DNA of 32,115 bases, from positions 1 to 32,115 of the forward strand of contig JAIHAN010000015.1 in NCBI GenBank assembly GCA_020054815.1, given 5' to 3'. The translations under genes and the position numbers were made by a program. The notes beneath the pieces were generated by a model that worked only from the letters and a program-made list of their open reading frames with translations, was not told the origin of the DNA and ran no database searches. The DNA comes from Peptococcaceae bacterium. GTDB lineage: Bacteria; Bacillota; Peptococcia; DRI-13. Shown piece after piece: positions 15,824 through 24,200 of the stretch (position 1 is the first letter of the stretch; every line of letters starts with the position of its first letter).

Positions 15824-17023
15824 ATGCAGAAGACAGGATTCTTTTTAGTGCTTTGCCTTTTATTACTACTGGCCATGCCGGTGGCAGCCGCTCCCCAGGT
15901 AACAGGCAAGAGTGCCGTTCTTATCGATGCTCAAAGCGGCCAGGTCCTTTATGATATGGCCAAAGATGAAAAGCTCCCCCCTGCCAGCACCACAAAAATA
16001 CTTACCGCCATCATCGCTATTGAAAGCGGTAAACTGGATGAAATGGTAACTGTGGGTCCCAATCCGCCTCTGGTTGAAGGGACTAAGGTTTATCTGGAAG
16101 CCGGGGAAAAGGTAAAGCTCCGCGATTTGGTATTAGCCGCTCTCGTCCATTCAGCCAACGATGCTGCCCTGGCTGTCGGAGAATATCTGGCCGGGTCTGC
16201 CCCGGAATTTGCCAAGATGATGAATGCAAAAGCTCAGGCCTTGGGTGCGGTGAACAGTAATTTTGTCAATCCTCACGGCTTGTCTGAAGACAATCACTAT
16301 ACTACCGCTTACGACCTGGCGCTGATAGGACGTTATGCCATGACCAATGAGACTTTTCGCAGTATGGTCAAAACCAAGGTGTTAGACTGGAATGGCAAGG
16401 CTTGGCAGACAAGGCTGATTAATATTAATAAACTGTTATGGTCTTATGATGGCGCTGATGGTGTTAAAACAGGGTACACCACAGAGGCCAAATCTACCAT
16501 TGTGGCCTCTGCCACCCGTAATGGACAAACTTTAATCGCCGTGGTCTTAGGTTCGAGCGGCAATAATATCTGGCAGGATGCCGAAAGACTCCTGGACTAC
16601 GGTTTCGCAAATTTTCAAGGAATCGAACTGGCTCATCCCGAAAAAGTAGTGGCTACCGTGGATATTACTCCTAAAGAAAAGTTACAGTTGGTTCCGAAAG
16701 AAGCGGTACAGTTGGCTTTACCCCAGGAAGGAAATAAAAAGATTGACACCAAAGTTGTTTTAGAGCCCCTGCAGGTCCCCATTGCCCAGGGGCAAACGGT
16801 GGGGAGCCTGGTCTTCTTCCTGGATGGCAAAGAAATCAGCCGGGTAGAGCTTTTGGCTAAAAATGCAGTGTCCCGTCATATTGGCTTTACCAATATCATG
16901 TTATATATTGGGGCGGGGCTTTTCTTCCTGCAAGTGTTGTGGAGGAGTTTTCTCCTTTATAAAAGAAGTAGAAGAAGTCGATACGGTTATAACTCCTCTT
17001 ACCGGGATTATCGTTCATACTAG
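15824..17023 (+). CDS. D-alanyl-D-alanine carboxypeptidase, S11 family (399 aa)
   Basis: A low-molecular-weight penicillin-binding protein (DacA/DacB/DacF type) that removes the terminal D-Ala from peptidoglycan stem peptides. A signal peptide (residues 1-22, cut near VAA-AP) is followed by the catalytic domain with all three motifs: SxxK at Ser55-Lys58 (STTK), SxN at 110-112 (SAN) and KTG at 215-217. A beta-rich C-terminal domain (about 270-345) is followed by a real TM helix (about 352-375) and a basic, Tyr/Arg-rich tail. Most S11 enzymes have only an amphipathic C-terminal anchor, so the TM plus tail is slightly unusual. The place between comEC and holA next to sporulation genes allows a DacF-like role, but this is not proven. 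Confidence 0.93.
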   Translation: MQKTGFFLVLCLLLLLAMPVAAAPQVTGKSAVLIDAQSGQVLYDMAKDEKLPPASTTKILTAIIAIESGKLDEMVTVGPNPPLVEGTKVYLEAGEKVKLRDLVLAALVHSANDAALAVGEYLAGSAPEFAKMMNAKAQALGAVNSNFVNPHGLSEDNHYTTAYDLALIGRYAMTNETFRSMVKTKVLDWNGKAWQTRLININKLLWSYDGADGVKTGYTTEAKSTIVASATRNGQTLIAVVLGSSGNNIWQDAERLLDYGFANFQGIELAHPEKVVATVDITPKEKLQLVPKEAVQLALPQEGNKKIDTKVVLEPLQVPIAQGQTVGSLVFFLDGKEISRVELLAKNAVSRHIGFTNIMLYIGAGLFFLQVLWRSFLLYKRSRRSRYGYNSSYRDYRSY

Positions 17024-17031
17024 GAGGTTTC

Positions 17032-18057
17032 ATGCTGTTTCAGAGTGTTATTAATAGTATTAAACGTGGTATGGTCTCTCCTGTTTATCTCCTGCACGGT
17101 GAAGAAGAGTACCTGCAGGAGTTGATTATTAAGGCTTTAAAGGAACATCTTTTAACGCCGGAAACAGGGGATTTCAATTATGACGAGCTTGACGGTGAGA
17201 ATGTCTCACCCGGGCAAATTGTGGCCAGTGCCAATACCCTGCCCGTCTTTGCCGAAAAAAGACTGGTGATTGTCAAACGGCCTTCTCTCTATTTTTTGAG
17301 CAAGAAAAAGGAAGGGGAGGATACCGGCGGCGATGATAAGTGCCTGATAGAATACATCTCGGAACCTTTATCTTCCACCTGCCTGGTTTTCTGGTTAAAG
17401 GAAACAGCGGATAAACGTAAAAAGTTATACAAGACAATAGAGAAAAAGGGCCAGGTTGTAGAGGTCACTCCCTTAAAGGGGACGGAACTCAGCAACTGGC
17501 TGCAGGAACAGGCCGGGGCCCTGGGAAAGGTTCTCGAACCCAATGCGCTGGAGTATATTGTCTTTCACGCCAGTCATGACCTGCGCTCTCTTAAAAATGA
17601 ACTGGATAAACTGGCCCTTTTTACCGGAGAGGAGCGGACTATTTCCCTGCCGGTAGTGGAAAAGCTTTTAACCAAAAGCATTGAGGCCAATATTTTTGAC
17701 CTGGTGGATAGTCTGGGCTTAAAAAAAACAGAGGAGGCCCTTCATGAGTTAAGGAACCTCCTGGTAATGGGTGAACCGGCCATCCGTATTCTTTTTATGA
17801 TCGCCCGACAGTTTCGTCTTATCCTAATGGTGAAGGACCTGGAACAGAGAGGGTTTTCCGAAAAACAGATTACGGCGGAACTATCCCTTCATCCTTATGT
17901 TACCGGGAAAATCCTGCGCCAGGCCAGAAATTTCACCTTCCCAGAACTTGAGCGCAGCCTGGAGATCATCCTGGAAACCGATTTTGCCTTAAAAAACGGT
18001 TCTCCTGTCCAGGCTGCGCTGGAAAACCTGATACTGAAGCTAGCAACTAGTTCGTAG
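17032..18057 (+). CDS. holA: DNA polymerase III delta subunit (341 aa)
   Basis: The delta subunit opens the beta sliding clamp within the clamp-loader complex. The N-terminal RecA-like domain begins with a typical LLHGEEEYLQELII stretch (about residues 18-31). A DELDGENVSPGQIV segment and a clamp-wrench region follow, and the C-terminal collar domain holds the FLIARQFRLI-type helix (MIARQFRLILMVKDL). The length is normal. AGGAGGT overlaps the end of the carboxypeptidase gene (17022-17028) and supports the ATG. Its position upstream of rpsT is conserved across Firmicutes. Confidence 0.95.
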   Translation: MLFQSVINSIKRGMVSPVYLLHGEEEYLQELIIKALKEHLLTPETGDFNYDELDGENVSPGQIVASANTLPVFAEKRLVIVKRPSLYFLSKKKEGEDTGGDDKCLIEYISEPLSSTCLVFWLKETADKRKKLYKTIEKKGQVVEVTPLKGTELSNWLQEQAGALGKVLEPNALEYIVFHASHDLRSLKNELDKLALFTGEERTISLPVVEKLLTKSIEANIFDLVDSLGLKKTEEALHELRNLLVMGEPAIRILFMIARQFRLILMVKDLEQRGFSEKQITAELSLHPYVTGKILRQARNFTFPELERSLEIILETDFALKNGSPVQAALENLILKLATSS

Positions 18058-18077
18058 TTCGCGGTTGGCAGCGAAGT

Positions 18078-18200
18078 AGTTACTAGTAATTAGTTACTAG
18101 CGGTGACCGGTAACCTGTGGTCTGTTATTATTAACCGGTCACTGGACACCGGGCTCTGGTCACTAATTCAGACTTCGGAAATCGGATATCGGATTTGGAG
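18078..18200 (+). repeat. Composite intergenic repeat between holA and rpsT
   Basis: Three unit types follow one another: an ACTAGTAA/TTAGTTACTAG palindromic block (18078-18100), GGTGACCGGTAACC (18102-18115), and ACCGGTCACTGGACACCGGG with a GGTCACTAATTC tail, then TCGGATATCGGAT. The same order of units recurs at 30606-30750. There are no ORFs. Confidence 0.7.
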
Positions 18201-18217
18201 GAATAGCCGGAAATCGT

Positions 18218-18252
18218 AAAAAATAAGCGTCATATCATGACGCTTATTTTTT
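18218..18252. terminator. Bidirectional terminator between holA and rpsT
   Basis: A perfect fifteen-pair stem (AAAAAATAAGCGTCA / TGACGCTTATTTTTT) with a five-base loop. The T-tract on the plus strand serves holA. The A-tract becomes the U-tract for rpsT on the minus strand, whose stop codon overlaps it. Confidence 0.9.
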
Positions 18253-18517
18253 AGCTTGCAGTTTTATTTAATCTCCGTGTTAAGCGGGATTTTTTCCGGG
18301 CCGCCATATTTTTATGGATAATACCCTTGGCAGCAAGTTTGTCGATAACACGAATAGCTCTTACCAGAGTATCCTTGGCTGCTTCAAGGTCGGCTCCCTT
18401 AAGGGCGTTTTCAAAACGGCGAACTGCAGTTTTCATCATTGATTTATAGGCAGCATTCCTGACAGTACGAATGCGGGCTATTTTTGCTCTTTTTAATGCA
18501 GATTTGATGTTGGCCAT
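18251..18517 (-). CDS. rpsT: 30S ribosomal protein S20 (88 aa)
   Basis: S20 binds 16S rRNA during early assembly of the small subunit. The product is very basic and Ala-rich, with the family beginning MANIKSALKRAKIA and end SRLTRRLNK. The length is standard. On the minus strand AAAGGAGGTGA precedes the ATG at ideal spacing, as expected for a highly expressed gene. It is the only minus-strand gene in the holA-dnaJ stretch, as is usual in Firmicutes. Confidence 0.98.
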   Translation of the reverse strand: MANIKSALKRAKIARIRTVRNAAYKSMMKTAVRRFENALKGADLEAAKDTLVRAIRVIDKLAAKGIIHKNMAARKKSRLTRRLNKTAS

Positions 18518-18571
18518 ATCCAGTTCACCTCCTTTAAGGGTTGCTTTCGCAATAAAAAATTCACGAACTAC

Positions 18572-18600
18572 ATTTTATCATTCTTGCCTGGAAAAGGCAA
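18572..18600 (-). promoter_or_regulatory. Sigma-A promoter of rpsT
   Basis: On the minus strand TTGCCT is followed after exactly 17 bases by TAAAAT, 55 bases upstream of the rpsT start codon. Confidence 0.6.
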
Positions 18601-18669
18601 GAAGATCTTGACACAGTTAGTATAAGTTTATAGCGATTCGTTTAAGCTAGTAAAAAAGGAGGTGAAAAA

Positions 18670-18999
18670 ATGCTAGGTGCCATCGTTCGCTTTATCGTTT
18701 CGGCCCTTGTTTTACTTATTGTAAGCTGGCTATTGCCCGGTATCTCGGTAGCCGGCTTTACCGGAGCCCTGTTAGCGGCAATTGTCATTGCCGTGCTGGG
18801 GTGGGTGGCGGAAAGACTCATGGGTAAACGTGTTTCACCTCAGGCCCGCGGTTTTGTGGGTTTTCTCACTGCTGCCGTAGTGATTTATCTCACCCAATTT
18901 ATCCTGCCAGGAATGATGAGTGTATCCATAATCGGTGCATTACTGGCTTCTCTGGTCATCGGGCTTGTAGATGCTATCGTACCAACTGAATTACGTTAA
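18670..18999 (+). CDS. Phage holin family 4 / YvlD-like membrane protein (109 aa)
   Basis: A small protein with four TM segments (about residues 5-22, 30-48, 60-78 and 84-104) joined by short Gly/Pro turns (LLPGISVAGFTGALLAA, ILPGMMSVSIIGALLAS). The two halves look like an internal duplication, as in the YvlD/phage-holin-4 superfamily. It is not evidence of a prophage, because homologues are ordinary chromosomal genes. AAAGGAGGTG (18655-18664) supports the ATG. It sits where gpr, the spore protease gene, is found between rpsT and spoIIP in Bacillus. Function unknown. Confidence 0.88.
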   Translation: MLGAIVRFIVSALVLLIVSWLLPGISVAGFTGALLAAIVIAVLGWVAERLMGKRVSPQARGFVGFLTAAVVIYLTQFILPGMMSVSIIGALLASLVIGLVDAIVPTELR

Positions 19000-19000
19000 G

Positions 19001-19029
19001 GCATATTCTTTCTTCCCCATTCATATAGT
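19001..19029 (+). promoter_or_regulatory. Sigma-E-like promoter of spoIIP
   Basis: The -35 GCATATT (19001-19007) fits the sigma-E consensus KMATATT fully. After 14 bases comes CATATAGT (19022-19029), 6 of 8 against CATACAHT. In Bacillus subtilis spoIIP is a sigma-E gene, so the match fits known biology. Confidence 0.6.
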
Positions 19030-19060
19030 CTAAGGAAAGGATGGGGAAGTATGTTTTTTT
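19012..19060 (+). terminator. Hairpin plus T-tract overlapping the spoIIP start (terminator or attenuator)
   Basis: A perfect nine-pair stem CTTCCCCAT / ATGGGGAAG (19012-19020 and 19041-19049) ends two bases before the spoIIP ATG. It is followed by a T8 run inside the first codons. The loop holds the likely ribosome site AAGGAAAGG. Only transcripts coming from upstream contain both arms. Confidence 0.6.
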
Positions 19061-20190
19061 TCAGGCGCAAATCACCCTTTTCCCGGCATTGGTTATGGAG
19101 GGTCAAGCCTCTAAAATTCAGAAGGGGCTTTGTCTTACTAGGATTAATTATAATACTGACTGTTTTGTTCATCTCCCACAGAGAACCGTTGAGTGTGCCT
19201 GTTTCCACAGGTGCAAAGCCCGTATCGCAGGATATTTTGCAAAAAATCTATCATGTTATAGGCTTAGAGAATTTGGATCACCGGAAAATATTACATGAAG
19301 GTTTGCCGGTGGGGTCACTGGCTATGCAAAACTCAGATTTCTTAGGGGAATGGGACAACTTCTTTCACCATATTATGCTGGCCATCACAGGGGTAGACTC
19401 CCGTAATCCGGCTTTAATTATGGGGAGAGAATTGAGTTTTTCTTCCCTTCCGGGTAATGCAGCAGTAACGGCTTTAGATACCACTATGGATGAGAATGGT
19501 GAAGAAGACTTTTACCTGCCGGGCCAGGATGACAATCTGGATGATTGGGTACCCATTCCCGATACGGAGTTTCCGCCTGTTCAGCTGAACGGTGAACCCA
19601 TGATTCTCATCTATAATACCCACAATGCCGAATCTTATCGTCCTTCCGAAGGCCTCTCCAGGCAGGAGGGGAAAAACGGCGGCGTGGTGACCGTTAGCAA
19701 AACCCTGGCCCAGGCTATTGAGAGTAAACATAAAATTAAGACTCTCACCACTGATATCATCCATGATTATCCCGACTGGACCAAATCCTATATTAATTCT
19801 ATGCGGACGGTCCAGGCCCTTCTGAAACAAAATTCCAAAATTCAGACGGTTATCGATATTCACCGTGATGCGGGACTGCAATCCCGTTCCAGTACTTTGA
19901 CCCGTATCAACAAGAAAGATTGTGCCAAGGTACTTATTGTGGTGGGAACGGAGCACCCCCGCTGGAAGGAAAATTTAGCCTTCGCCGAAAAGATAGAGAA
20001 AAAAGCCAATGAAATGTATCCGGATTTAATAAAAGGTATACGCCTGGCAAAAGGCCGGCGCTACAACCAGCACCTGCATCCCCGGGCCTTGTTATTAGAA
20101 TTTGGCAGTGACCTCAATACCTTGGATGATGCCAAGAACTCGGCCAAGTTAATGGCGGATGTGATTGCTGAGGTGCTCAAAAAGCGCTGA
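19051..20190 (+). CDS. spoIIP: Stage II sporulation protein P (379 aa)
   Basis: A mother-cell membrane-anchored amidase and endopeptidase that, with SpoIID and SpoIIM, thins septal peptidoglycan and drives engulfment of the forespore. There is a short basic cytoplasmic head, one TM helix (about residues 26-42), a variable linker, and the SpoIIP catalytic domain (about 182-377). Metal and catalytic candidates are His191 and Glu194 in YNTHNAESY, the His in DIHRDAG, and the Glu in RALLLEFG. A sigma-E-like promoter lies immediately upstream, and the start codon overlaps a hairpin/T-tract. A long repeat-derived terminator follows. It is the clearest proof that the host makes spores. Confidence 0.96.
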   Translation: MFFFRRKSPFSRHWLWRVKPLKFRRGFVLLGLIIILTVLFISHREPLSVPVSTGAKPVSQDILQKIYHVIGLENLDHRKILHEGLPVGSLAMQNSDFLGEWDNFFHHIMLAITGVDSRNPALIMGRELSFSSLPGNAAVTALDTTMDENGEEDFYLPGQDDNLDDWVPIPDTEFPPVQLNGEPMILIYNTHNAESYRPSEGLSRQEGKNGGVVTVSKTLAQAIESKHKIKTLTTDIIHDYPDWTKSYINSMRTVQALLKQNSKIQTVIDIHRDAGLQSRSSTLTRINKKDCAKVLIVVGTEHPRWKENLAFAEKIEKKANEMYPDLIKGIRLAKGRRYNQHLHPRALLLEFGSDLNTLDDAKNSAKLMADVIAEVLKKR

Positions 20191-20195
20191 CCGAT

Positions 20196-20275
20196 ACCCG
20201 CTACCCGTGACCCGTAAATAATCGCATTCCCACTTTCGGGAATCGGTAAACGGGAGACGGGTGGCGGATTTTTGT
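20196..20275 (+). terminator. Long terminator-like hairpin after spoIIP built from repeat units
   Basis: The outer arms ACCCGCTACCCGTGACCCGT (20196-20215) and ACGGGAGACGGGTGGCGGA (20250-20268) pair with few mismatches. An inner CATTCCC / GGGAATC stem sits in the loop and ATTTTTGTTT follows. The GTGACCCGTAA unit resembles the intergenic repeats at 18.1 and 30.6 kb. Confidence 0.7.
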
Positions 20276-20322
20276 TTAAGAAATGATTAAACCGGGAAGT
20301 GTATGAAGAGAGGAGGAATGTC

Positions 20323-20676
20323 ATGCTTTCTTACAGGAAACAAATGATGTTAATATCCTTGTTTGTCCTTATCTTTATGAGCCTGGGGCTTTTCACAACT
20401 TTTCACAGCATGAAAAGAATTACCCAGTGGCCTGTGGAAGATATGCTCTCCTTTCAGTATGAAGCGGGAACAATTCAGTTGAAAATAGTTGGCCTGGATG
20501 TTGCCGTAGAAAATATTACATTCCCCCGACTGCCGGTTCAAGACAAACTAAAAGCCGCACCCGGTGCGGCTGCCGATAGCCTGATTAAGTTATACCAGGA
20601 TACCAAACACTTTAGCTTAAAGGGTTGTGCTGCCCTTAAGGAAATTGTTGTAGACAAGCTTAGGCAGTTTCGATAG
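20323..20676 (+). CDS. Uncharacterised membrane-anchored protein (117 aa)
   Basis: No family recognised. One N-terminal TM segment (about residues 8-26) is followed by an extracytoplasmic domain of about 90 residues with a single Cys near residue 102. The predicted fold is mixed, with beta strands around 44-60 (GTIQLKIVGLDVAVENI) and helices after 70. The ATG at 20323 is chosen for AGGAGG at 20311-20316. An in-frame GTG at 20299 lies before that site. It stands between spoIIP and murJ on the same strand, so a role at the cell envelope or in sporulation is possible, by position only. Confidence 0.7.
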   Translation: MLSYRKQMMLISLFVLIFMSLGLFTTFHSMKRITQWPVEDMLSFQYEAGTIQLKIVGLDVAVENITFPRLPVQDKLKAAPGAAADSLIKLYQDTKHFSLKGCAALKEIVVDKLRQFR

Positions 20677-20715
20677 AATTATTTAGCGTAAAACGAGATT
20701 AGAAGGTGTTTCTCA

Positions 20716-22278
20716 ATGTCGACAGGTACAAAGGTAGCCAAGGCTGCCGGGATCATCATGGTGGCCATGGTCCTTTCCCGGATTATTGGATATGTGCGGG
20801 ATATGGTCATTTTAGCCCGCTTCGGCCAGAACAAATTCACCGATGCCTACAACGCAGCCTTTTCTATTCCGGATTTTCTATATTATTTACTGGTGGGGGG
20901 AGCCTTAAGTTCTGCCTTTATCCCTGTATTCTCCAGTTATATTGCCACCCAGAAAGAAGAGGACGGCTGGCGTGTTGCCAGTACAATTTTTAATATTGTC
21001 ATCATTCTGATGCTGGTGGGAATCACCATCGGTTTTATTTTTGCGCCTGCCTTAATTTATATCCTCGTTCCCGGCTTTTCCTCCGACAATTTGGACCTGA
21101 CGGTGAAAATGACCCGTATCATGTTTTTACAAACTTTCTTTATGGCTTTAAACGGCATCTCTATGGGGATTCTTAATTCCTACCAGCATTTCCTGGCGCC
21201 TGCCGTAGGCTCGGTGATGTATAACCTGGGGATCATTGTGATAGGTTTACTGCTGGCTCCATCCTTTGGCATAGTAGGTTTTGCCATTGGTGTGGTGGTA
21301 GGGGCCGCTTTAAATTTTGCCGTACAGCTGCCGGCTCTCTTAAAGCTGGGTTTACGGTACCGTCCAATTATGGACTTGAGCCACCCCGGTGTCAAAAAGA
21401 TCGGCACCTTAATCTTACCCGTGTTAATCGGACTTTCGGTAACCCACTTTAACCTTTTTGTTAACCAAAACCTTGGTTCCAGTCTACCCGAAGGTATGAT
21501 TACTGCCTTAAGAAATGCCCAGCGTATTATGCAGCTGCCCATAGGTGTTTTCGCCATCGCCATTGCTGTAGCCGTCTTTCCGACTTTAACCGGACACGCC
21601 GCCCGGGGAGAAAAAGAAGAATTCAAAAAGACCATGTCTTTGGGTGTCCGCACCATTATTTTTGTCACTTTGCCCGCTGCCGTGGGGTTAATTGCCTTGA
21701 AGACTCCTGTGGTGCGTCTTCTCTTTCAACAAGGAAAGTTTACCGTAGAGGATACCCGGGCTACAGCCTATGCCCTCTTGTTTTACAGCATCGGCTTGTT
21801 TGCTTATTCTGTCATCCAGCTCTTAAACAGGGTATTTTACTCCCTTCAAGATACCAGGACGCCCGTTACCGTAGGAATTGGCACTATTCTGGTGAATATT
21901 GCTTTGAACTTTCTCTTGATAAAACCCCTGGGCCACGGCGGTTTGGCCCTGGCCTATTCTATTGCGGGGATTGTGAACCTGCTTGGACTGCTTATTATCT
22001 TAAGGCAGAAAATCGGAGGGATTGACGGAAAAAGAATCCTGGCTTCCTTTAGCAAGACTCTGCTTGTCTCCCTGGTCATGGGTGTTTTAGCCTATTTAGG
22101 GGCCTGGTTTACAGAAATTTTAGTGGGGACAACAACCAAATTCGGCCAGCTGCTGCAGGTGGGGGTTGGGGTCAGCATCGGTGTTCTTGTCTTTACTGCT
22201 CTGGTACTGCTCCTGAAAATGGAAGAAGGAGAACTGGCCAAATCCTTATTCCTCAGGCGTTTCCAGAAGCGGCGCTAG
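20716..22278 (+). CDS. murJ: Lipid II flippase MurJ (520 aa)
   Basis: An MVF/MOP-superfamily integral membrane protein that moves lipid II across the cytoplasmic membrane for peptidoglycan synthesis. About fourteen TM segments fill the chain. Family features include the N-terminal SRIIGYVRDMVILARFG motif (about residues 20-36), with its conserved Arg residues, TDAYNAAFSIPDFLYYLL after it, and FQQGKFTVEDTRATAYAL in the second half. The length is normal. AGAAGGTG supports the ATG. Its position between a sporulation gene and lepA is not the Bacillus arrangement. Confidence 0.95.
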   Translation: MSTGTKVAKAAGIIMVAMVLSRIIGYVRDMVILARFGQNKFTDAYNAAFSIPDFLYYLLVGGALSSAFIPVFSSYIATQKEEDGWRVASTIFNIVIILMLVGITIGFIFAPALIYILVPGFSSDNLDLTVKMTRIMFLQTFFMALNGISMGILNSYQHFLAPAVGSVMYNLGIIVIGLLLAPSFGIVGFAIGVVVGAALNFAVQLPALLKLGLRYRPIMDLSHPGVKKIGTLILPVLIGLSVTHFNLFVNQNLGSSLPEGMITALRNAQRIMQLPIGVFAIAIAVAVFPTLTGHAARGEKEEFKKTMSLGVRTIIFVTLPAAVGLIALKTPVVRLLFQQGKFTVEDTRATAYALLFYSIGLFAYSVIQLLNRVFYSLQDTRTPVTVGIGTILVNIALNFLLIKPLGHGGLALAYSIAGIVNLLGLLIILRQKIGGIDGKRILASFSKTLLVSLVMGVLAYLGAWFTEILVGTTTKFGQLLQVGVGVSIGVLVFTALVLLLKMEEGELAKSLFLRRFQKRR

Positions 22279-22307
22279 TTGCTACCCTATAGGATAATTG
22301 CTATAAT
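22279..22307 (+). promoter_or_regulatory. Sigma-A promoter of lepA-hemW
   Basis: TTGCTA (22279-22284), a 17-base spacer and a perfect TATAAT (22302-22307) with an extended TGC just before it. It starts at the base after the murJ stop codon. Confidence 0.6.
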
Positions 22308-22341
22308 ATTTTGAGTATCTTTTTGCGAAGCGAACTTTCCC

Positions 22342-22376
22342 ACTAGTAACTAATAACTAGTAACTAGTAACTAACT
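22342..22376 (+). repeat. ACTAGTAAC tandem repeat in the lepA leader
   Basis: Units of ACTAGTAACTA / ATAACTAGTAACTAGTAACTA occur in tandem, just before the lepA ribosome site. The block at 18078-18100 is a close inverted relative. Confidence 0.75.
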
Positions 22377-22389
22377 GTAAGGAGGAAAC

Positions 22390-24192
22390 ATGAGTCAGGA
22401 GCATATACGCAATTTTTGTATCATTGCCCATATTGACCACGGCAAGTCGACCCTGGCTGATCGGCTCTTAGAATATACAGGTGCTCTTAGCGCCCGGGAA
22501 ATGACGGATCAGGTACTGGACCAGATGGAGCTGGAGCGGGAAAGGGGCATTACCATAAAACTCCAGGCCGTACGCATGAAATATGTGGGTTCTGATGGCA
22601 AGGAATACCTCTTAAACCTCATTGATACTCCGGGCCATGTGGACTTTACTTACGAAGTCTCCCGCAGTTTGGCCGCCTGCGAAGGGGCTATCCTGGTGGT
22701 GGATGCGGCCCAGGGTATTGAGGCCCAGACCCTGGCCAATGTGTATTTGGCCCTGGAACATGACCTGGAAATCATCCCGGTCATTAATAAGATAGATTTA
22801 CCCAGTGCCGAACCGGAACGGGTAAAAAAGGAAATCGAAGAAATCATCGGTCTTGACTGCAGCGAAGCCATCCTGGCCTCGGCCAAAGAGGGAATCGGCA
22901 TACCTGAAATTTTAGAGGCGGTAATAAAAAAAGTTCCACCTCCCAGTGGTAATCCCCAGGCTCCTTTAAAGGCTCTGATTTTTGACTCCCACTTCGATCC
23001 CTATAAGGGAGCTATTTCCTATTTACGGGTTGTGGACGGCTCCATTAAAAAGGGTATGAAGATCAAAATGATGTCTACAGGGAAAGAGTTCGAAGTGACG
23101 GAGGTTGGTGTCTTTACGCCGGCCATGCGCATGGTGGATGAATTGACTACCGGTACTGTCGGTTTTATGGCGGCCAGTATCAAAAACGTGAAAGACACCA
23201 GGGTGGGTGACACCATCACCGATGGGGAAAAGCCGGCTGCAGAACCATTGCCGGGCTACCGCAAGGTAACACCCATGGTTTTCTGCGGCCTCTATCCTAT
23301 TGATACCGGTGATTACGAAAATCTCCGTGATGCCTTGGAAAAGTTAAAGCTCAATGATGCTTCCTTAATATATGAACCGGAAACATCAGTCGCTTTAGGT
23401 TTTGGTTTTCGCTGTGGTTTCTTAGGTCTTCTGCATATGGAAATTATCCAGGAACGGCTGGAGCGGGAATATAACTTAAACCTCTTAACCACAGCCCCCA
23501 GTGTTATCTACAGGATTCTTAAAACCAACGGCGAGTTAATCGAAATTGATAATCCGACGAAACTGCCGCCTGTCCAGCAAATCGAATCCATCTCCGAACC
23601 TTATGTAACGGCTACCATTATGGTGCCGACCGATTATGTAGGTCCGGTCATGGAACTGGCCCAGGAGAAGAGGGGAACCTTCCTGACTATGGATTATCTC
23701 TCGGCTAGCCGGGTCATGCTGAAGTATGATCTGCCTTTAAGTGAAATCGTTTATGATTTCTTTGACCAGTTGAAGTCCCGTACCCGGGGCTATGCCTCTC
23801 TGGATTATGAAGTAACCGGCTATAAGGAGTCGGATCTGGTTAAACTGGATGTCCTGGTAAACGGGGAAATTGTCGACGCCCTCTCCTTTATCGTGCACCG
23901 TGACCGGGCTTACACCCGGGGGCGGGCTTTAACGGAGAAACTGCGGGATATTATTCCCCGGCAGATGTTTGAAGTTCCTATCCAGGCTGCCATTGGCAAT
24001 AAGATTATCGCCAGGGAAACCATTAAAGCTATGCGTAAAAACGTGCTTGATAAGTGTTATGGCGGGGATATTACCCGAAAACGCAAACTCCTGGAAAAGC
24101 AAAAAGAAGGTAAGCGGCGTATGAAGCAGGTGGGCAGCGTGGAAATTCCCCAGGAAGCCTTCATGGCCGTCTTAAGCCTTGATGATAAGTAG
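22390..24192 (+). CDS. lepA: Elongation factor 4 (LepA), ribosome back-translocase GTPase (600 aa)
   Basis: A translational GTPase that acts on stalled or misplaced ribosomes. G1 is at residues 13-21 (AHIDHGKST), G3 at 79-86 (DTPGHVDF) and G4 at 133-136 (NKID). These are followed by domain II, EF-G-like domains III and V, and the LepA-specific C-terminal domain (about 490-600), with the [17 protein letters not shown] basic segment. The length is exactly as expected. AAGGAGG precedes the ATG. hemW starts eight bases after its stop, so the two form an operon, as in most Firmicutes. Confidence 0.98.
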   Translation: MSQEHIRNFCIIAHIDHGKSTLADRLLEYTGALSAREMTDQVLDQMELERERGITIKLQAVRMKYVGSDGKEYLLNLIDTPGHVDFTYEVSRSLAACEGAILVVDAAQGIEAQTLANVYLALEHDLEIIPVINKIDLPSAEPERVKKEIEEIIGLDCSEAILASAKEGIGIPEILEAVIKKVPPPSGNPQAPLKALIFDSHFDPYKGAISYLRVVDGSIKKGMKIKMMSTGKEFEVTEVGVFTPAMRMVDELTTGTVGFMAASIKNVKDTRVGDTITDGEKPAAEPLPGYRKVTPMVFCGLYPIDTGDYENLRDALEKLKLNDASLIYEPETSVALGFGFRCGFLGLLHMEIIQERLEREYNLNLLTTAPSVIYRILKTNGELIEIDNPTKLPPVQQIESISEPYVTATIMVPTDYVGPVMELAQEKRGTFLTMDYLSASRVMLKYDLPLSEIVYDFFDQLKSRTRGYASLDYEVTGYKESDLVKLDVLVNGEIVDALSFIVHRDRAYTRGRALTEKLRDIIPRQMFEVPIQAAIGNKIIARETIKAMRKNVLDKCYGGDITRKRKLLEKQKEGKRRMKQVGSVEIPQEAFMAVLSLDDK

Positions 24193-24200
24193 GTGGGCAG

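Noticed and set aside
18608-18636. Sigma-A promoter for the holin-like gene from the TTGACA at 18608
   Set aside because: A perfect -35 is present, but no acceptable -10 lies at 16-18 bases, so it is not called.
18670-18999. Evidence for a prophage from the holin-family gene
   Set aside because: This family is widespread as ordinary chromosomal membrane proteins, and no phage genes surround it.
21180-21668. 162-codon minus-strand ORF inside murJ
   Set aside because: Antisense shadow of a well-conserved gene, with no ribosome site or family features.
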